Shown here in pieces: positions 36,314 to 45,250 of a DNA stretch of 64,000 bases (position 1 is the stretch's first letter; each line of letters begins with the position of its first letter). The notes under the pieces are model-generated. The model ran no database searches. It was not told the origin of the DNA and was given only the letters and a program-made list of their open reading frames with translations. Source of the DNA: Actinomycetota bacterium (GTDB lineage Bacteria > Actinomycetota > Aquicultoria > Aquicultorales > Aquicultoraceae); NCBI GenBank assembly GCA_018333515.1, contig JAGXSZ010000005.1, positions 1 to 64,000 on the forward strand. Reading direction: 5' to 3'. A program made the position numbers and the translations under genes.

Positions 36314-38851
36314 GTGGAAAAACCCTGGTCTGTCAAGCTATGTGGATTGTTTATGAGACGCGCTGTGGCGATGGCACTGATTGCGCTGCTCGCAAGTTCG
36401 AGCTTGCTTGTCGGCAGCTGCGGGCTCCTTGGCAAAAAGCCGCAAGGCCCGTTTACCACCGAGTTTGAAATTAGCGAGGGCAACATCGACTTTTTCCTCG
36501 CCAACGACACATTAGAGACAGCGATAACCGGCGGGCCGTTCTACAATGGGGCGCAACCGCTACCGTCCCAGAATACGACCGGGTTCGACACGGCGCGCGC
36601 GGCCAAGGTCGAGGAGATAAAAGCCGAAGCGGCGGCGCTCGTCAAAGCGTGCGATGCGGCAAAACCTGCGCTCGCCGCTCTAAGGAGTGAGTACACCACG
36701 TTCTTAGATAGCGTTTACAAAGATGAAGAAGGCCTCGAAGACATCGCTCTTGAGACGCTCAACACCGTCGTACTCCACGGCACCATGGAGGTCATCCTCG
36801 AAGAGGAATTCCACTCGCTCGTCGCCGAAGAGACTACCCAGACCTACGCAATCGCTATTCGAGACTACTTAGCCGTCTCAAAGGCTGTTGAACTCGCCGG
36901 CCTCTATCTTAAGGATGCCGATACGCTGGCAAGCTACTCCGCGCTCATGGTCAACAACCTGTCCGCTTCCAAGAACGATAAGGTCAAGCAGGCAGTTGCC
37001 GCTTACGACGGCAAGATGGAAACTCTCATGGGCGAGGCGATAAAAGCGCTCGAACCGGTGGCGCAGCACGTAGCCAATGTCGACCTCGGGCTCAAGCAGC
37101 TCGCGAGCGCCGACTACTACTTCTCACTAGAGGCCATCGCGTGGATGAAGGCCGAGCAGGCTAAGCTCGACCCCGTGGTCGCCGGCCTAACCCCACGCGA
37201 AGGCCTCACCCAGAAGGACGTCGACGACATCAAAGTATTCTACGGGGCGTTCAAAGAACTCAACTCGTCCATGGAGCAGCATGCCGCCTCTATAGACACC
37301 GGTAAACTAATCGAGGTGGCCGAAGCACCGTTCCCCACGTTAGGCATTGCAACGGCTTACGCGGCGCAAGACTACGAAGCCGGTAAGAACTACGCGGCCG
37401 GAACCCAAGTCATGCAGCGACAAGCTCAGGCCGAGACGCCCAAGCAAGGCTGGTTATCCTCCGGTTGGAGCGCTGTTAAAACCGGCTTTGGTAAGGTTAA
37501 GACCGGGGTCGGCGTCGGCGTGGACGCGCTTGGGCTCGGCGTGCGCAACATCACTTCGGTGGGTGCGGGCATCTACTACGGCAACAGCGGCAAGGATATT
37601 ATCGAAAACATCATGGATAACACCAAAGAGGCCATAGACAACTACAATAAAGGCGTCTCCGGGGCAAGCACCTTCACGACGGCGGATAAGTACATCAAGG
37701 GGGTCGAGACCGGAGCCGGCGACGCGGCGGGCGGCGCGACGGAGTGGACGCTGGCTAAGATATTCGGAAAGGGCAAAATCTCCGGAGGCGCAGGTTGGGC
37801 GGTCAACGGTATCACTAAAATCTCGGTCGGCATGTTCACCGGCATGGCCAAGGGCATCTATAAGGTCGCAAATAAAGAGTCGTCCACCGCGGACGTCGCT
37901 GTCGGCTTCATCGAAATCGGTCTCGGCGCTATCGGCGGCAGCAAGGTGCTCATCAAGGCAAGCCAGCTCCCGGGGCTTCTTAAAGGCGGCACCGAGGGCG
38001 TCAAAGCGTTCTCTAAAATCGTAACCGGGATGGTAGGCAACGCCGCCAACGCTTCGGAGCGCGCCAATATCGCCAAATCCCTCGCCGAGCTGCTCATTAA
38101 GAAAGGGATGACCCCCGACAAAGCAAAACTCCTTATCTCGAACACCATCAAGCTCGAAATCAACCAGGCGGTGGGCCGGCTAATCAAAAACAGCCGCGAA
38201 GCGATGATAAAGAAGATACGGGACCTTATCGCCAAGGGTGGGACCGGATTCCTTACTAATTTCCAGGATACGGCAAAAGGCGCCTTGACCAACCTAGTCA
38301 GCAAGAGTTTCCCGAAAACTTTGCGGGGGCTCTTAGATGCCTTGACCACAAAGATGGGCTCGACCCCGACGAAATATATCGATAATCTGGTCGCCGGCGG
38401 GCTCACGAACAAGTTGCTAAAAGACCTCATCAAGGCGGCACTCGCTATCCCGCCCGACCCAGCCCAGGTCAACGGCACCTGGAAGGGCTCTATCATTATC
38501 GTAAAGGTCGATATCCCCGAAAGCGAGGCGAAGAGGGCCGAAGAAGCGGGCTGCGAACGGCGGTTCAAGGAACTCGAAGGCAAGAAGAACGCCATGACAC
38601 TCGTTCTGAACCTGAACGAGTCGGGATCGGGGACGGCCGAACTCTCCGGCGGAACAGGCGACGGCTCCGGCTCCGCCACATACTCGGACGGAGCGATTTC
38701 TATGAGCATCACCAGCGCGGGCAGCGTCTTCGCGCTCAAAGGCGCCGTTGCCTTCAAAAAAGAGGGCGGCATGACGATGGCCGGCTCGTGGAGAGCGCCG
38801 TTCCGAGGCTCGAAGATAATCATGTCCGGTACCTTCTCGGCGGCTAAGTAG
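36314..38851 (+). CDS. Large lipoprotein of unknown function
   Basis: The product is about 845 residues. A hydrophobic signal region ends in a lipobox, LLVGSC, near residue 36. The mature protein is mainly helical. A Gly/Ala-rich, partly hydrophobic middle follows (about residues 400-600; GVGVGVDALGLG, GAGIYYGNSG, IEIGLGAIGG). The last 125 residues form a beta-rich domain with Gly/Ser-rich turns. I do not recognise the family. GTG 36314 was chosen because AGAGGTGG precedes it; ATG 36353 is another option. The gene for a lipoprotein-modifying enzyme follows after 7 bp. Confidence 0.7.
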   Translation: MEKPWSVKLCGLFMRRAVAMALIALLASSSLLVGSCGLLGKKPQGPFTTEFEISEGNIDFFLANDTLETAITGGPFYNGAQPLPSQNTTGFDTARAAKVEEIKAEAAALVKACDAAKPALAALRSEYTTFLDSVYKDEEGLEDIALETLNTVVLHGTMEVILEEEFHSLVAEETTQTYAIAIRDYLAVSKAVELAGLYLKDADTLASYSALMVNNLSASKNDKVKQAVAAYDGKMETLMGEAIKALEPVAQHVANVDLGLKQLASADYYFSLEAIAWMKAEQAKLDPVVAGLTPREGLTQKDVDDIKVFYGAFKELNSSMEQHAASIDTGKLIEVAEAPFPTLGIATAYAAQDYEAGKNYAAGTQVMQRQAQAETPKQGWLSSGWSAVKTGFGKVKTGVGVGVDALGLGVRNITSVGAGIYYGNSGKDIIENIMDNTKEAIDNYNKGVSGASTFTTADKYIKGVETGAGDAAGGATEWTLAKIFGKGKISGGAGWAVNGITKISVGMFTGMAKGIYKVANKESSTADVAVGFIEIGLGAIGGSKVLIKASQLPGLLKGGTEGVKAFSKIVTGMVGNAANASERANIAKSLAELLIKKGMTPDKAKLLISNTIKLEINQAVGRLIKNSREAMIKKIRDLIAKGGTGFLTNFQDTAKGALTNLVSKSFPKTLRGLLDALTTKMGSTPTKYIDNLVAGGLTNKLLKDLIKAALAIPPDPAQVNGTWKGSIIIVKVDIPESEAKRAEEAGCERRFKELEGKKNAMTLVLNLNESGSGTAELSGGTGDGSGSATYSDGAISMSITSAGSVFALKGAVAFKKEGGMTMAGSWRAPFRGSKIIMSGTFSAAK

Positions 38852-38858
38852 GCGCGGG

Positions 38859-39812
38859 GTGCACCCGATACTCTTTGAGCTATCGCTGCCCGACGGCACC
38901 TCGCTCGAAGTAACGTCATATCGGGTCGCTTATATGAGCGCGGTCTTCGTCGCGCTGGCGATTGCCTGGCTGTTGGCGCGACGAGACGGCTTGCCGGCAC
39001 GGCGCTCGCTTGCCGTATTGCTAGTGAGCGCTGTCACGCTGCCGGTTGGAGCGCGGCTGTGGCACGCGATAACAAACCCCGAGGTTTATGCGAGCGAACC
39101 ATGGCGCCTCTGGACCCTTCAGGCGAGCGGGCACGCGCTCTTTGGCGGAGTGTTCTTGGCCTCTGTGGCGGGGGTGCTCGCGGCGCGGTTGATGCGAGTC
39201 GATCTCTGGCGGCTGGCCGATGCCGCCGCGCCGGCGCTCGGCGCGGGTATAGTCATAATGCGTCTCGGGTGCTTCGCGAACGGCTGCTGTTTCGGCAGGC
39301 TCACCGACGGGCCTACCGGCGTCACCTTCCCTCCCGGCAGCTACGCCCACTTCTGGCAGCTCGCCCACGGATACATCAAGCTCTTCGAGGCACCCCTACC
39401 CGTTCATCCCACGCAGTTATATGAGGCCGCGGGGGCGCTGGCGTGCGTGGCGGTGTGGGCGGTTGTGCGGAGATTTAGTGTGCCACATGACGTAGTTAGT
39501 GACATGCCAAGCTACACATCCAACATCACGCCACTTCGTGTTCCAAGCGGCGTGCCGTTTCTCTCGTTTGTCGCCGCGTTTGCGGTCGTGCGCTCGCTCA
39601 ACTGGACGTTTCGTGTCCCACCGGACACGCTCACCGAACCCGGCATCTATTGGCCGATTTACGCCGCAACCGTGGCAGTGTGCGGGGCGCTGGTGTTTGC
39701 GCGCTTTGTCGTCACGCGCCGCGACCCTCGCTCAGCCCCTTCCGACTCAACCTCTGCCAACGTTGAACCTTTGGAACCGCGGTCACGTAAATCCGCCAAA
39801 TTTGCGGAATAA
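38859..39812 (+). CDS. lgt: Prolipoprotein diacylglyceryl transferase (Lgt) homologue
   Basis: Lgt moves diacylglyceryl from phosphatidylglycerol to the lipobox cysteine. This 317-residue membrane protein has the HALFGGVFL region, the signature RLGCFANGCCFGR and the PTQLYEA motif. It begins with GTG 38859, just after the large lipoprotein gene, and has a hydrophilic tail of about 40 residues. Whether it is the cell's only Lgt or one dedicated to its neighbour cannot be told here. Confidence 0.88.
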   Translation: MHPILFELSLPDGTSLEVTSYRVAYMSAVFVALAIAWLLARRDGLPARRSLAVLLVSAVTLPVGARLWHAITNPEVYASEPWRLWTLQASGHALFGGVFLASVAGVLAARLMRVDLWRLADAAAPALGAGIVIMRLGCFANGCCFGRLTDGPTGVTFPPGSYAHFWQLAHGYIKLFEAPLPVHPTQLYEAAGALACVAVWAVVRRFSVPHDVVSDMPSYTSNITPLRVPSGVPFLSFVAAFAVVRSLNWTFRVPPDTLTEPGIYWPIYAATVAVCGALVFARFVVTRRDPRSAPSDSTSANVEPLEPRSRKSAKFAE

Positions 39813-39951
39813 TCACCGTTTGTTTTTTCCCCGCTCATAAGAACAGTATGCGATGTCCCCGTCTCTTCAGGCCCGTTCCATCGGGTCTGCTCGATCGCTA
39901 TAGGGGCTTAATCTGTCGTTCGGCCATCATGTAAATGGGTACAAAATAGAC

Positions 39952-40695
39952 ATGGACACGTCTACTCACGACATGCGCAAACTTAATAGCGGTCGGGTGG
40001 TCTTAATAACCGGCTCGACGCGCGGCATTGGCCTCGCCTCCGCAGCAGCGTTCTTGCGAAACGACGACAAAGTGGCTATCTTCTGCCGCCATCTGAATCA
40101 TGTCGATGAGGCGGTGAATAAGCTCGCAGCCGACCAAGGCGCAGACTATCTTGTCGAACGCATCCTGGGGCTTGTCGGGGATGTTCGCGAGCCCGATTCG
40201 GTTGAGAACATCGTCGCAACCGTGCTGGAGAAGTTCGGGAGCATCGATGTAATGATTAACAACGCCGGGATTGCGGCTTGGAAGCCGATTGAAGAAACCA
40301 AGGAGGAAGAGTGGGACGAGGTCATAGAGACGAATCTCAAAGGAAGCTTTCTCTTCATGCGCGCCGTTGTCCCTATAATGAGGCGACAAGGCCACGGCGT
40401 GATCATAAACATCTCCTCCGGTCTTGGCGTGCAAGGTCAGGCCAACTACTCGGCGTACAGCGCGTCAAAATTCGGCCTGGTCGGTCTGGTGCAAGTCGTA
40501 GCGGATGAGACGAGCGGGACCGGAATCAAGGTCTACGCCATCCTCCCCGGCGGCGTGTCCACGAAACTCCACCTCGATATCCACCCCTGGGAAGACCCGT
40601 CGAAGATGATGACGCCCGAGCACGTCGCAAAAACAATCTTTGAGGTCGCCGAGGGAGTTGGGCATTCGGGGTCGTCGGTTGAGGTTTATTTTTAG
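39952..40695 (+). CDS. Short-chain dehydrogenase/reductase, FabG-like
   Basis: The 247-residue SDR has the cofactor loop TGSTRGIG, NNAG, the catalytic Ser in INISSG, and YSASK (Tyr/Lys). CRH after the second strand, in place of an acidic residue, suggests NADPH. It is a single gene without pathway neighbours, so the substrate is unknown. Start ATG 39952; MRKLNSGRVV could also be the start. Confidence 0.88.
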   Translation: MDTSTHDMRKLNSGRVVLITGSTRGIGLASAAAFLRNDDKVAIFCRHLNHVDEAVNKLAADQGADYLVERILGLVGDVREPDSVENIVATVLEKFGSIDVMINNAGIAAWKPIEETKEEEWDEVIETNLKGSFLFMRAVVPIMRRQGHGVIINISSGLGVQGQANYSAYSASKFGLVGLVQVVADETSGTGIKVYAILPGGVSTKLHLDIHPWEDPSKMMTPEHVAKTIFEVAEGVGHSGSSVEVYF

Positions 40696-40715
40696 AGGTG
40701 GTGGATGCAGGGAGT

Positions 40716-41282
40716 CTAGGTATCCTGATTGCGCTTGCCGCACCTGGCGATGAGAACAATGCCAAACCACTCCATCATGCTGTCGTAGTCAACATGTTTC
40801 ACATCTATAATAACCTCTAACAATTCCGCATAGCCGCCCACCCCGCCGCAGTCTTCGGGAGGACCCGCTCTCTCCCCACCGGTACAAACCGGATATTCGA
40901 CACCTTTCTCTCTCGGTAAAATCCGCTCCAGCACCACCTCGTGCTCCCAGCCATCGCCAAAGTCATAAAGATAGCGCGCCTCGTTGTTTTGCGGCGAGAA
41001 CCAATCGGCGATTTTACACTCGTTCTCGGAAAGTACTTCCCTGTCGTCTAGCAATTCTATATCGTCATCAAGCATCCCGATTCTTGTTTTCTTGCCGCTG
41101 AGGGGGTCATTTAGCTCAAACTCATGTAGATGGTAGTCCCACCAGCCTAGCGCATCCTCAATCGCCACATGCAAGTCCCAGAAACCGTATGTTCCTGGAA
41201 CGTGGATACGACGCCAGATAGGCGGCGCTATCTCTTTGAGTGTTATTTTGAATTGGAAAACGCTATCGAATTCGCTTTTCAT
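40716..41282 (-). CDS. Plasmid pRiA4b ORF-3-family protein, C-terminus altered
   Basis: This protein (188 residues from ATG 41282) has the family's core: FKITLKEIAPPIWRRI, WDLHVAIEDALGWWDYHLHEF, LYDFGDGWEHEVVLE and CTGGERAGPPEDCGG. The family occurs on mobile elements and plasmids, and its function is unknown. After the MMEWFG block it leaves the family pattern (FDPE-x-FN) and ends in an unrelated IVLIARCGKRNQDT. A remnant with the correct tail lies at 42636-42770, so this copy looks damaged at its 3' end. Confidence 0.8.
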   Translation of the reverse strand: MKSEFDSVFQFKITLKEIAPPIWRRIHVPGTYGFWDLHVAIEDALGWWDYHLHEFELNDPLSGKKTRIGMLDDDIELLDDREVLSENECKIADWFSPQNNEARYLYDFGDGWEHEVVLERILPREKGVEYPVCTGGERAGPPEDCGGVGGYAELLEVIIDVKHVDYDSMMEWFGIVLIARCGKRNQDT

Positions 41283-41369
41283 GGGCCTACCTTCTACAGG
41301 TTCATGCGTGATCATCAGATGTTGCCTGCGATTATCTGAGGCTCTGGGATAGATTTTGAATAAGCGAGG

Positions 41370-41639
41370 CTAACTGGTCTTTAGTATACCTTTAATGTGC
41401 TCTATATCCTTGCGGCTTTGCTCTACCTTTGTCTCAATCTTCTCAACCTCTCCCTCAACTCTTTTTACGTACTCAAATGTAAATAAGCGTTCCTGGTCAA
41501 ACCGCATTACCATCGTAATGATTTTATCGAGGCGCGAGAGCACCTCGCTATGAGACTGTCTAAATTCATCCCTTAGCACTATCCCTAATTCCTCTAAATC
41601 ATGCTTCGTCGCAATGTATTTCAGGATATCTTCGTTCAC
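41370..41639 (-). CDS. Small coiled-coil protein
   Basis: The 89-residue protein is almost wholly helical, with heptad-type spacing over most of its length and a charged C-terminal helix (VEGEVEKIETKVEQSRKDIEHI). No enzymatic or DNA-binding motif is visible. I do not recognise a defined family beyond generic coiled coils common in accessory DNA. Confidence 0.55.
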   Translation of the reverse strand: MNEDILKYIATKHDLEELGIVLRDEFRQSHSEVLSRLDKIITMVMRFDQERLFTFEYVKRVEGEVEKIETKVEQSRKDIEHIKGILKTS

Positions 41640-41918
41640 GGGTTTCTCCTATGGTTGTTGCCAAAAACAATATACCCGATTCGGCGACACGATAATAGAT
41701 GGCAACTCAGCACAATAATAACTAAGTTAGCAGTTGAGTATGGGGCTGTCAACTGCTTGTGCTATAGCACATTTGCATCATTCCATAGAAGAGTAACCTT
41801 TCCTGCATGCGGCATGCCAATGATGATGAGGGGTGGTGCTATATGTGATATAGATTCGCCACACTCCCTGGTTGTTTAAGTGCTTTTTGCGAGGATTTAT
41901 AGAATTGCCAGCTAAGTC

Positions 41919-42094
41919 CTACTGGCCCTCATGGAGAATGACGTGGACAACCTCTTTCTCCATAATGATGTCCTTACTATTTCGCGGCATCGGCGTCTCG
42001 CCGACCCCCCACCGCTGTAGCCATCGTTCGCCGATGCTTGAAGCGGCATCATGAATAGAAGCAGGGCAATCGCTGTGATAAGATTTCGCTTCAT
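41919..42094 (-). pseudogene. Truncated, frameshifted secreted protein, DUF4424-like
   Basis: A signal peptide (MKRNLITAIALLLFMMPLQASA) is followed by NDGYSGGG. A frame change at a run of six G (about 41998-42003) is then needed to reach GETPMPRNSKDIIMEKEVVHVIL and a stop. Joined, this resembles the start of DUF4424-type secreted proteins (Asn-Asp after the signal cut, then I-MEKE-V). The rest of the gene is missing. A ribosome-like site precedes ATG 42094. The family link is weak; the broken state is clear. Confidence 0.45.
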
Positions 42095-42228
42095 GTCCTC
42101 GTCCTTTGGTCCTCTAAACAGCAAGGTATTTAGCGAAGGAATGTGGTTCTGGTACCGGCAAATCATTTTCTTTTAGCCTTGTGCATAAAGCTTGATGGCA
42201 ACGTGCGTTACTGAGCAATTTTGGCCCT

Positions 42229-42282
42229 CTAGGAATCGTTGGATCGAGCGTGGACTCCTGCATCAAGCAAGAATTTATTCAT
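42229..42282 (-). pseudogene. N-terminal remnant of a PIN-like (DUF5615) toxin
   Basis: Seventeen codons, MNKFLLDAGVHARSNDS, overlap the end of the DUF433 gene by four bases (ATGA). They match the start of DUF5615 toxins (KFLLDAN-x-P). The reading frame then stops and nothing similar follows, so the toxin is lost. Confidence 0.5.
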
Positions 42283-42503
42283 GACGTTTTCTTTAGGGGT
42301 ATTACTTTTTCATCTGCCGCAAGCTCGGCCGCATAGCGCAATGCGGCCCGGATATCTTCGTCGGTAACGTCGTATTCCTTTTTAATCTCATCAAACGTCA
42401 TCCCGCCGGCGAGCGCACCCAGGATAACAGCTACCGGAATTCTTGTGCCTTCTATAACCGGCTGACCATGCTGTATGTTTTGATCAATAATCACGTTTTT
42501 CAT
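42279..42503 (-). CDS. DUF433-family antitoxin
   Basis: The 74-residue protein has the DUF433 pattern: GQPVIEGTRIPVAVILGALAGGMTFDEIKKEYDVTDEDIRAALRYA. This family is a small winged-helix antitoxin usually paired with a DUF5615 PIN-like toxin. Here only the first 17 codons of such a toxin remain downstream, so it is an orphan antitoxin. Confidence 0.85.
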   Translation of the reverse strand: MKNVIIDQNIQHGQPVIEGTRIPVAVILGALAGGMTFDEIKKEYDVTDEDIRAALRYAAELAADEKVIPLKKTS

Positions 42504-42635
42504 GAAGATACCTCTTGAATGCAGAATATCATACTAACCCCTAAAGTTTGAAGTTAGCGCCTTAATCTATAATGATTGGGGGCAGGGTCGTTCTAGCACT
42601 CATTCCGCAAAAACCTTACCCTCCAAACAGCTCGC

Positions 42636-42770
42636 TCAACGTTCATTGGGATCGTCAAACGCTACCTCAGCCGGATTGAAGCGCTCAGGGTCAAATTTGC
42701 CGCCAAGCCACTCCATCAGCCGGTCGTGTTCTTCATGTTTCACATTGCGAATAGCCTCTGATAATTCCAT
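42636..42770 (-). pseudogene. C-terminal fragment of a pRiA4b ORF-3-family gene
   Basis: A 44-codon frame encodes MELSEAIRNVKHEEHDRLM, then EWLGGKFDPERFNPAEVAFDD. It lines up with ELLEVIIDVKHVDYDSMMEWFG of the gene at 40716-41282 and continues with the FDP-FN ending that gene lacks. It is a fragment of a second copy, or of the original 3' end, of this family. Confidence 0.7.
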
Positions 42771-42800
42771 ATTACTATGGCGGTGTCTGGCACTTGCCCA

Positions 42801-43544
42801 TTATCCAAACCAATGGATTTTCTTCTCACGAAGGGCTTTATTGAGGCGTGGATAGCGAATAAGGTTCGCCACCATATCAACTTGCTCCTTGTCCAAATGT
42901 GTGCGACGCAAACGCTTTAAGTATTTGACAAGTTCTGCAGGCTTGGCGCACACGTGCATCGAGCAATCGGTCGTTTTGACCCATGGTGACTGGGTAAAAA
43001 CGATGACTGGGATTATCCACTCGCTAGTCGGACTTGGCATTCTATTTAGCCCTGTATCGCTAAGCCACTTGATGATGAGTTCGGTGTGATATGCGTTCTG
43101 CTTCGTCGGGTTGTTATCACATTTGACCCAATCTTTGCCTTGTTGCCTCTTCCACTTGTCCTTGTAACCCGAACATGGCGCTTTCCATGCTTTTGTCTCG
43201 ATAACGAAGAGCCCGGGCGGACCAATCGCAATGTGGTCGATTTGTGTGAGCATGTCGGGCTTTGGCTCTATAATCACATCGTTGAACAGCACCCATGAAT
43301 CCGCTAAGTCCCGCTCAAGCAATCCCGCGACCTCAGTCTCGCCTTGTGCGCCTTTATCTACGCAAGCTTGCTGCGTTTTGTCACATTGATATACAGCGAA
43401 ATCTCCAGCAAGTTTCGGATATAGAAATGCCATATCCGCATCGACAGAAGCCCTGGCTTCGTCCCGTGCTCTCTGTTTCTTTCGCTCAAGCCATTCTTCA
43501 AACTGCTCGCGCAAAGCATTGTCCTGCGTTAAAACCCGCGCCAT
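42801..43544 (-). CDS. NERD (nuclease-related) domain protein
   Basis: The 247-residue protein carries a NERD domain: GAQGETEVAGLL, then FNDVIIEP...QIDHIAIGPPGLFVIETKAWK, the D-ExK core of a restriction-endonuclease-like fold. The N-terminal 60 residues are helical and charged. Such proteins occur in defence islands and on plasmids, and their targets are unknown. It is followed by pRiA4b-family remnants and lies next to the AT-rich nuclease-like pair. Confidence 0.85.
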   Translation of the reverse strand: MARVLTQDNALREQFEEWLERKKQRARDEARASVDADMAFLYPKLAGDFAVYQCDKTQQACVDKGAQGETEVAGLLERDLADSWVLFNDVIIEPKPDMLTQIDHIAIGPPGLFVIETKAWKAPCSGYKDKWKRQQGKDWVKCDNNPTKQNAYHTELIIKWLSDTGLNRMPSPTSEWIIPVIVFTQSPWVKTTDCSMHVCAKPAELVKYLKRLRRTHLDKEQVDMVANLIRYPRLNKALREKKIHWFG

Positions 43545-44228
43545 GGTTCACCCTTTCGCCTGCTGTTGACATACCAAATAATCGTGGGGTTTGGTGTGTT
43601 GATTATCGGTATTCTTATTGTCATACGTTAGGCAATATTCGAAGAGTGATTCATCTGAGGTTGGCGACATCGATGCTTAGTGGATTCTGGCGAGTATTTT
43701 GTAAAAACCTCTATTTCTGTGTTGTCCTGAAAACGGGGCACGGTCAAGGTGGATAAAAGACACCCGCCGTAAACACGAAGCTTATGGTGTATAGTCGCAA
43801 GGGTCAAGGCGTCTGTCGGTGCATTCAACAACCACGCCGACTGTGGGTTTATGCAGAACCATAATGCGCAAGGCTGTCGCCAGGCAGTTCCCTCTCCTGG
43901 CCTTCAGAACAGTTTGACTTTACGTCATGTAATGTACGGATGCTCGAGGCCTCCCGCACCAAGCACCGGATGTCATAGCTCTACGGTTTACGCCATCCTT
44001 TCTAAACCCCCTTTAGCTTGCCACTAAAAGGGTATGCCTTGATCGGGGTGCCGCCAATCTTTTTTCCAGCTAACCGCTAGAATTATTAAGTTCCGTTTGC
44101 ACTATTTTTATTGTTCCAAAAACACTCAAGCGTGCAATACACGTTCATCGCATTCAGCCGATTTTCGTTTTCCAACTCATAACTTAAATTCGAAATCTCT
44201 GATGCACTTCCCCCCTCAGTCCTAAAGA
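43545..44228. other. Intergenic region without a supported gene
   Basis: About 680 bp between the divergent NERD gene and the nuclease-like gene. I see no coding signal. Its right half is AT-rich compared with the rest of the window, which continues into the next two genes and supports recent acquisition. Confidence 0.5.
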
Positions 44229-44257
44229 TTGTTGCCATTCATCGACTCGTCTATACT
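44229..44257 (+). promoter_or_regulatory. Promoter of the nuclease-like pair, predicted leaderless
   Basis: TTGTTG (44229-44234) and TATACT (44252-44257) have a 17-bp spacer. The ATG of the next gene starts six bases after the -10 box and there is no ribosome site, so the message would begin on or near the ATG. Confidence 0.55.
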
Positions 44258-44263
44258 TAAAGC

Positions 44264-45001
44264 ATGAACCAGCGCGAAGCAGTTATAAAGACAATGGAAA
44301 CGAACGGTGGTTTTGCAACCCTTGGATATCTCAACCAGAATGTGCTTAAGGTTGAAGATTGTAAGTGGATGACAAAAACTCCTTTTGCCAGCATTCGCCG
44401 AATTGTTCAGAACGACAAATACTTTTTCAAGATCAAGCCTGGTCTTTGGGCTCTCAAATCTTACAGAGATAAGCTTCCACGAGAAATTCTCGAGAGCTTA
44501 GAGTCGCCACAGGACCAGATACTGCAGCAGGAATTCAATCATAGCTACTATCAGGGATTACTCGTTGAGGTGGGTAATTTAAAGAAATATGAAACATTCA
44601 TACCGAGCCAAGACAAGAACAAATCATTTCTTAATGGAAAATTAGGCGACATAGCAGCAATTGACACCATTTATAGATTTAGCTTTGACGAAACTATCAA
44701 CAGGGCTCGAACGATAGACGTTATATGGTTCAACATACGAAAAATGCCGGCCAAACTATTCGAAGTCGAACATTCAACCGATATCTATAATTCTCTCTTG
44801 AAATTCGTCGAGCTTCAAGATTTCTATTCGGACTACTATATAGTCGCCGATATACACAGGCATCAGGAATACAATAAGAAACTAACCCTGGATGCTTTCC
44901 GCCCTATAGAAAAGAGGGTTAAATTCTTAAGCTATGATGATTTATCAGCGCTGCACACGAAAACTTTTGAAGCAATCGCTATTGAAGAGAGGGTTTTCTA
45001 A
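44264..45001 (+). CDS. Winged-helix plus restriction-endonuclease-like protein, candidate defence gene
   Basis: The 245-residue protein has an N-terminal winged-helix-like segment (about residues 1-70: AVIKTMETNGGFATLGYLNQ...SIRRIVQNDKYFFKIKPGLWAL), as in HARE-HTH domains. The C-terminal half has a possible PD-(D/E)XK core: IDVIWFN, then AKLFEVEHSTDIYNSLLKF. Its codon use and base composition are more AT-rich than the neighbours. It is followed after three bases by a small partner gene. The function is not established; modification-dependent restriction or a related defence role is inference. Confidence 0.6.
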   Translation: MNQREAVIKTMETNGGFATLGYLNQNVLKVEDCKWMTKTPFASIRRIVQNDKYFFKIKPGLWALKSYRDKLPREILESLESPQDQILQQEFNHSYYQGLLVEVGNLKKYETFIPSQDKNKSFLNGKLGDIAAIDTIYRFSFDETINRARTIDVIWFNIRKMPAKLFEVEHSTDIYNSLLKFVELQDFYSDYYIVADIHRHQEYNKKLTLDAFRPIEKRVKFLSYDDLSALHTKTFEAIAIEERVF

Positions 45002-45004
45002 AAT

Positions 45005-45250
45005 ATGAGGCAGTTTATTTTTATGACTCTTGAAGGACACACATATCAACCCAATAGCGAAAGTATCGAGCCAGATATCGAAAACTTACAGATTGTCGCT
45101 TTTGGCCAAGGTCGCACCGCTCAGGAAGCACTGGAAAACACGCTTAAGGAGCGTCCTTATTTACTAAGTACGAGTTTTAATGAACTCATAGCTGCCGAGG
45201 TAGCAGATAGCAATCGCGAATACTTCTGCCTTGATGAATTTAGACAGTAG
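45005..45250 (+). CDS. Small protein coupled to the nuclease-like gene
   Basis: The 81-residue acidic protein follows the nuclease-like gene after three bases, so it is almost surely co-translated. It contains a beta-strand start (RQFIFMTLEGHTYQP) and a helix with GRTAQEALENTLKERP. That alternation recalls HicB-like small folds, but I do not recognise the family. It may be an inhibitor or specificity partner of the upstream protein. Confidence 0.6.
   Translation: MRQFIFMTLEGHTYQPNSESIEPDIENLQIVAFGQGRTAQEALENTLKERPYLLSTSFNELIAAEVADSNREYFCLDEFRQ

Noticed and set aside
41601-41879. Plus-strand frame upstream of the remnants
   Set aside because: No ribosome site, no recognised domain, and it overlaps the start of the coiled-coil gene.
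44264-45250. Ordinary restriction-modification system
   Set aside because: There is no methyltransferase, and the nuclease assignment itself is tentative.
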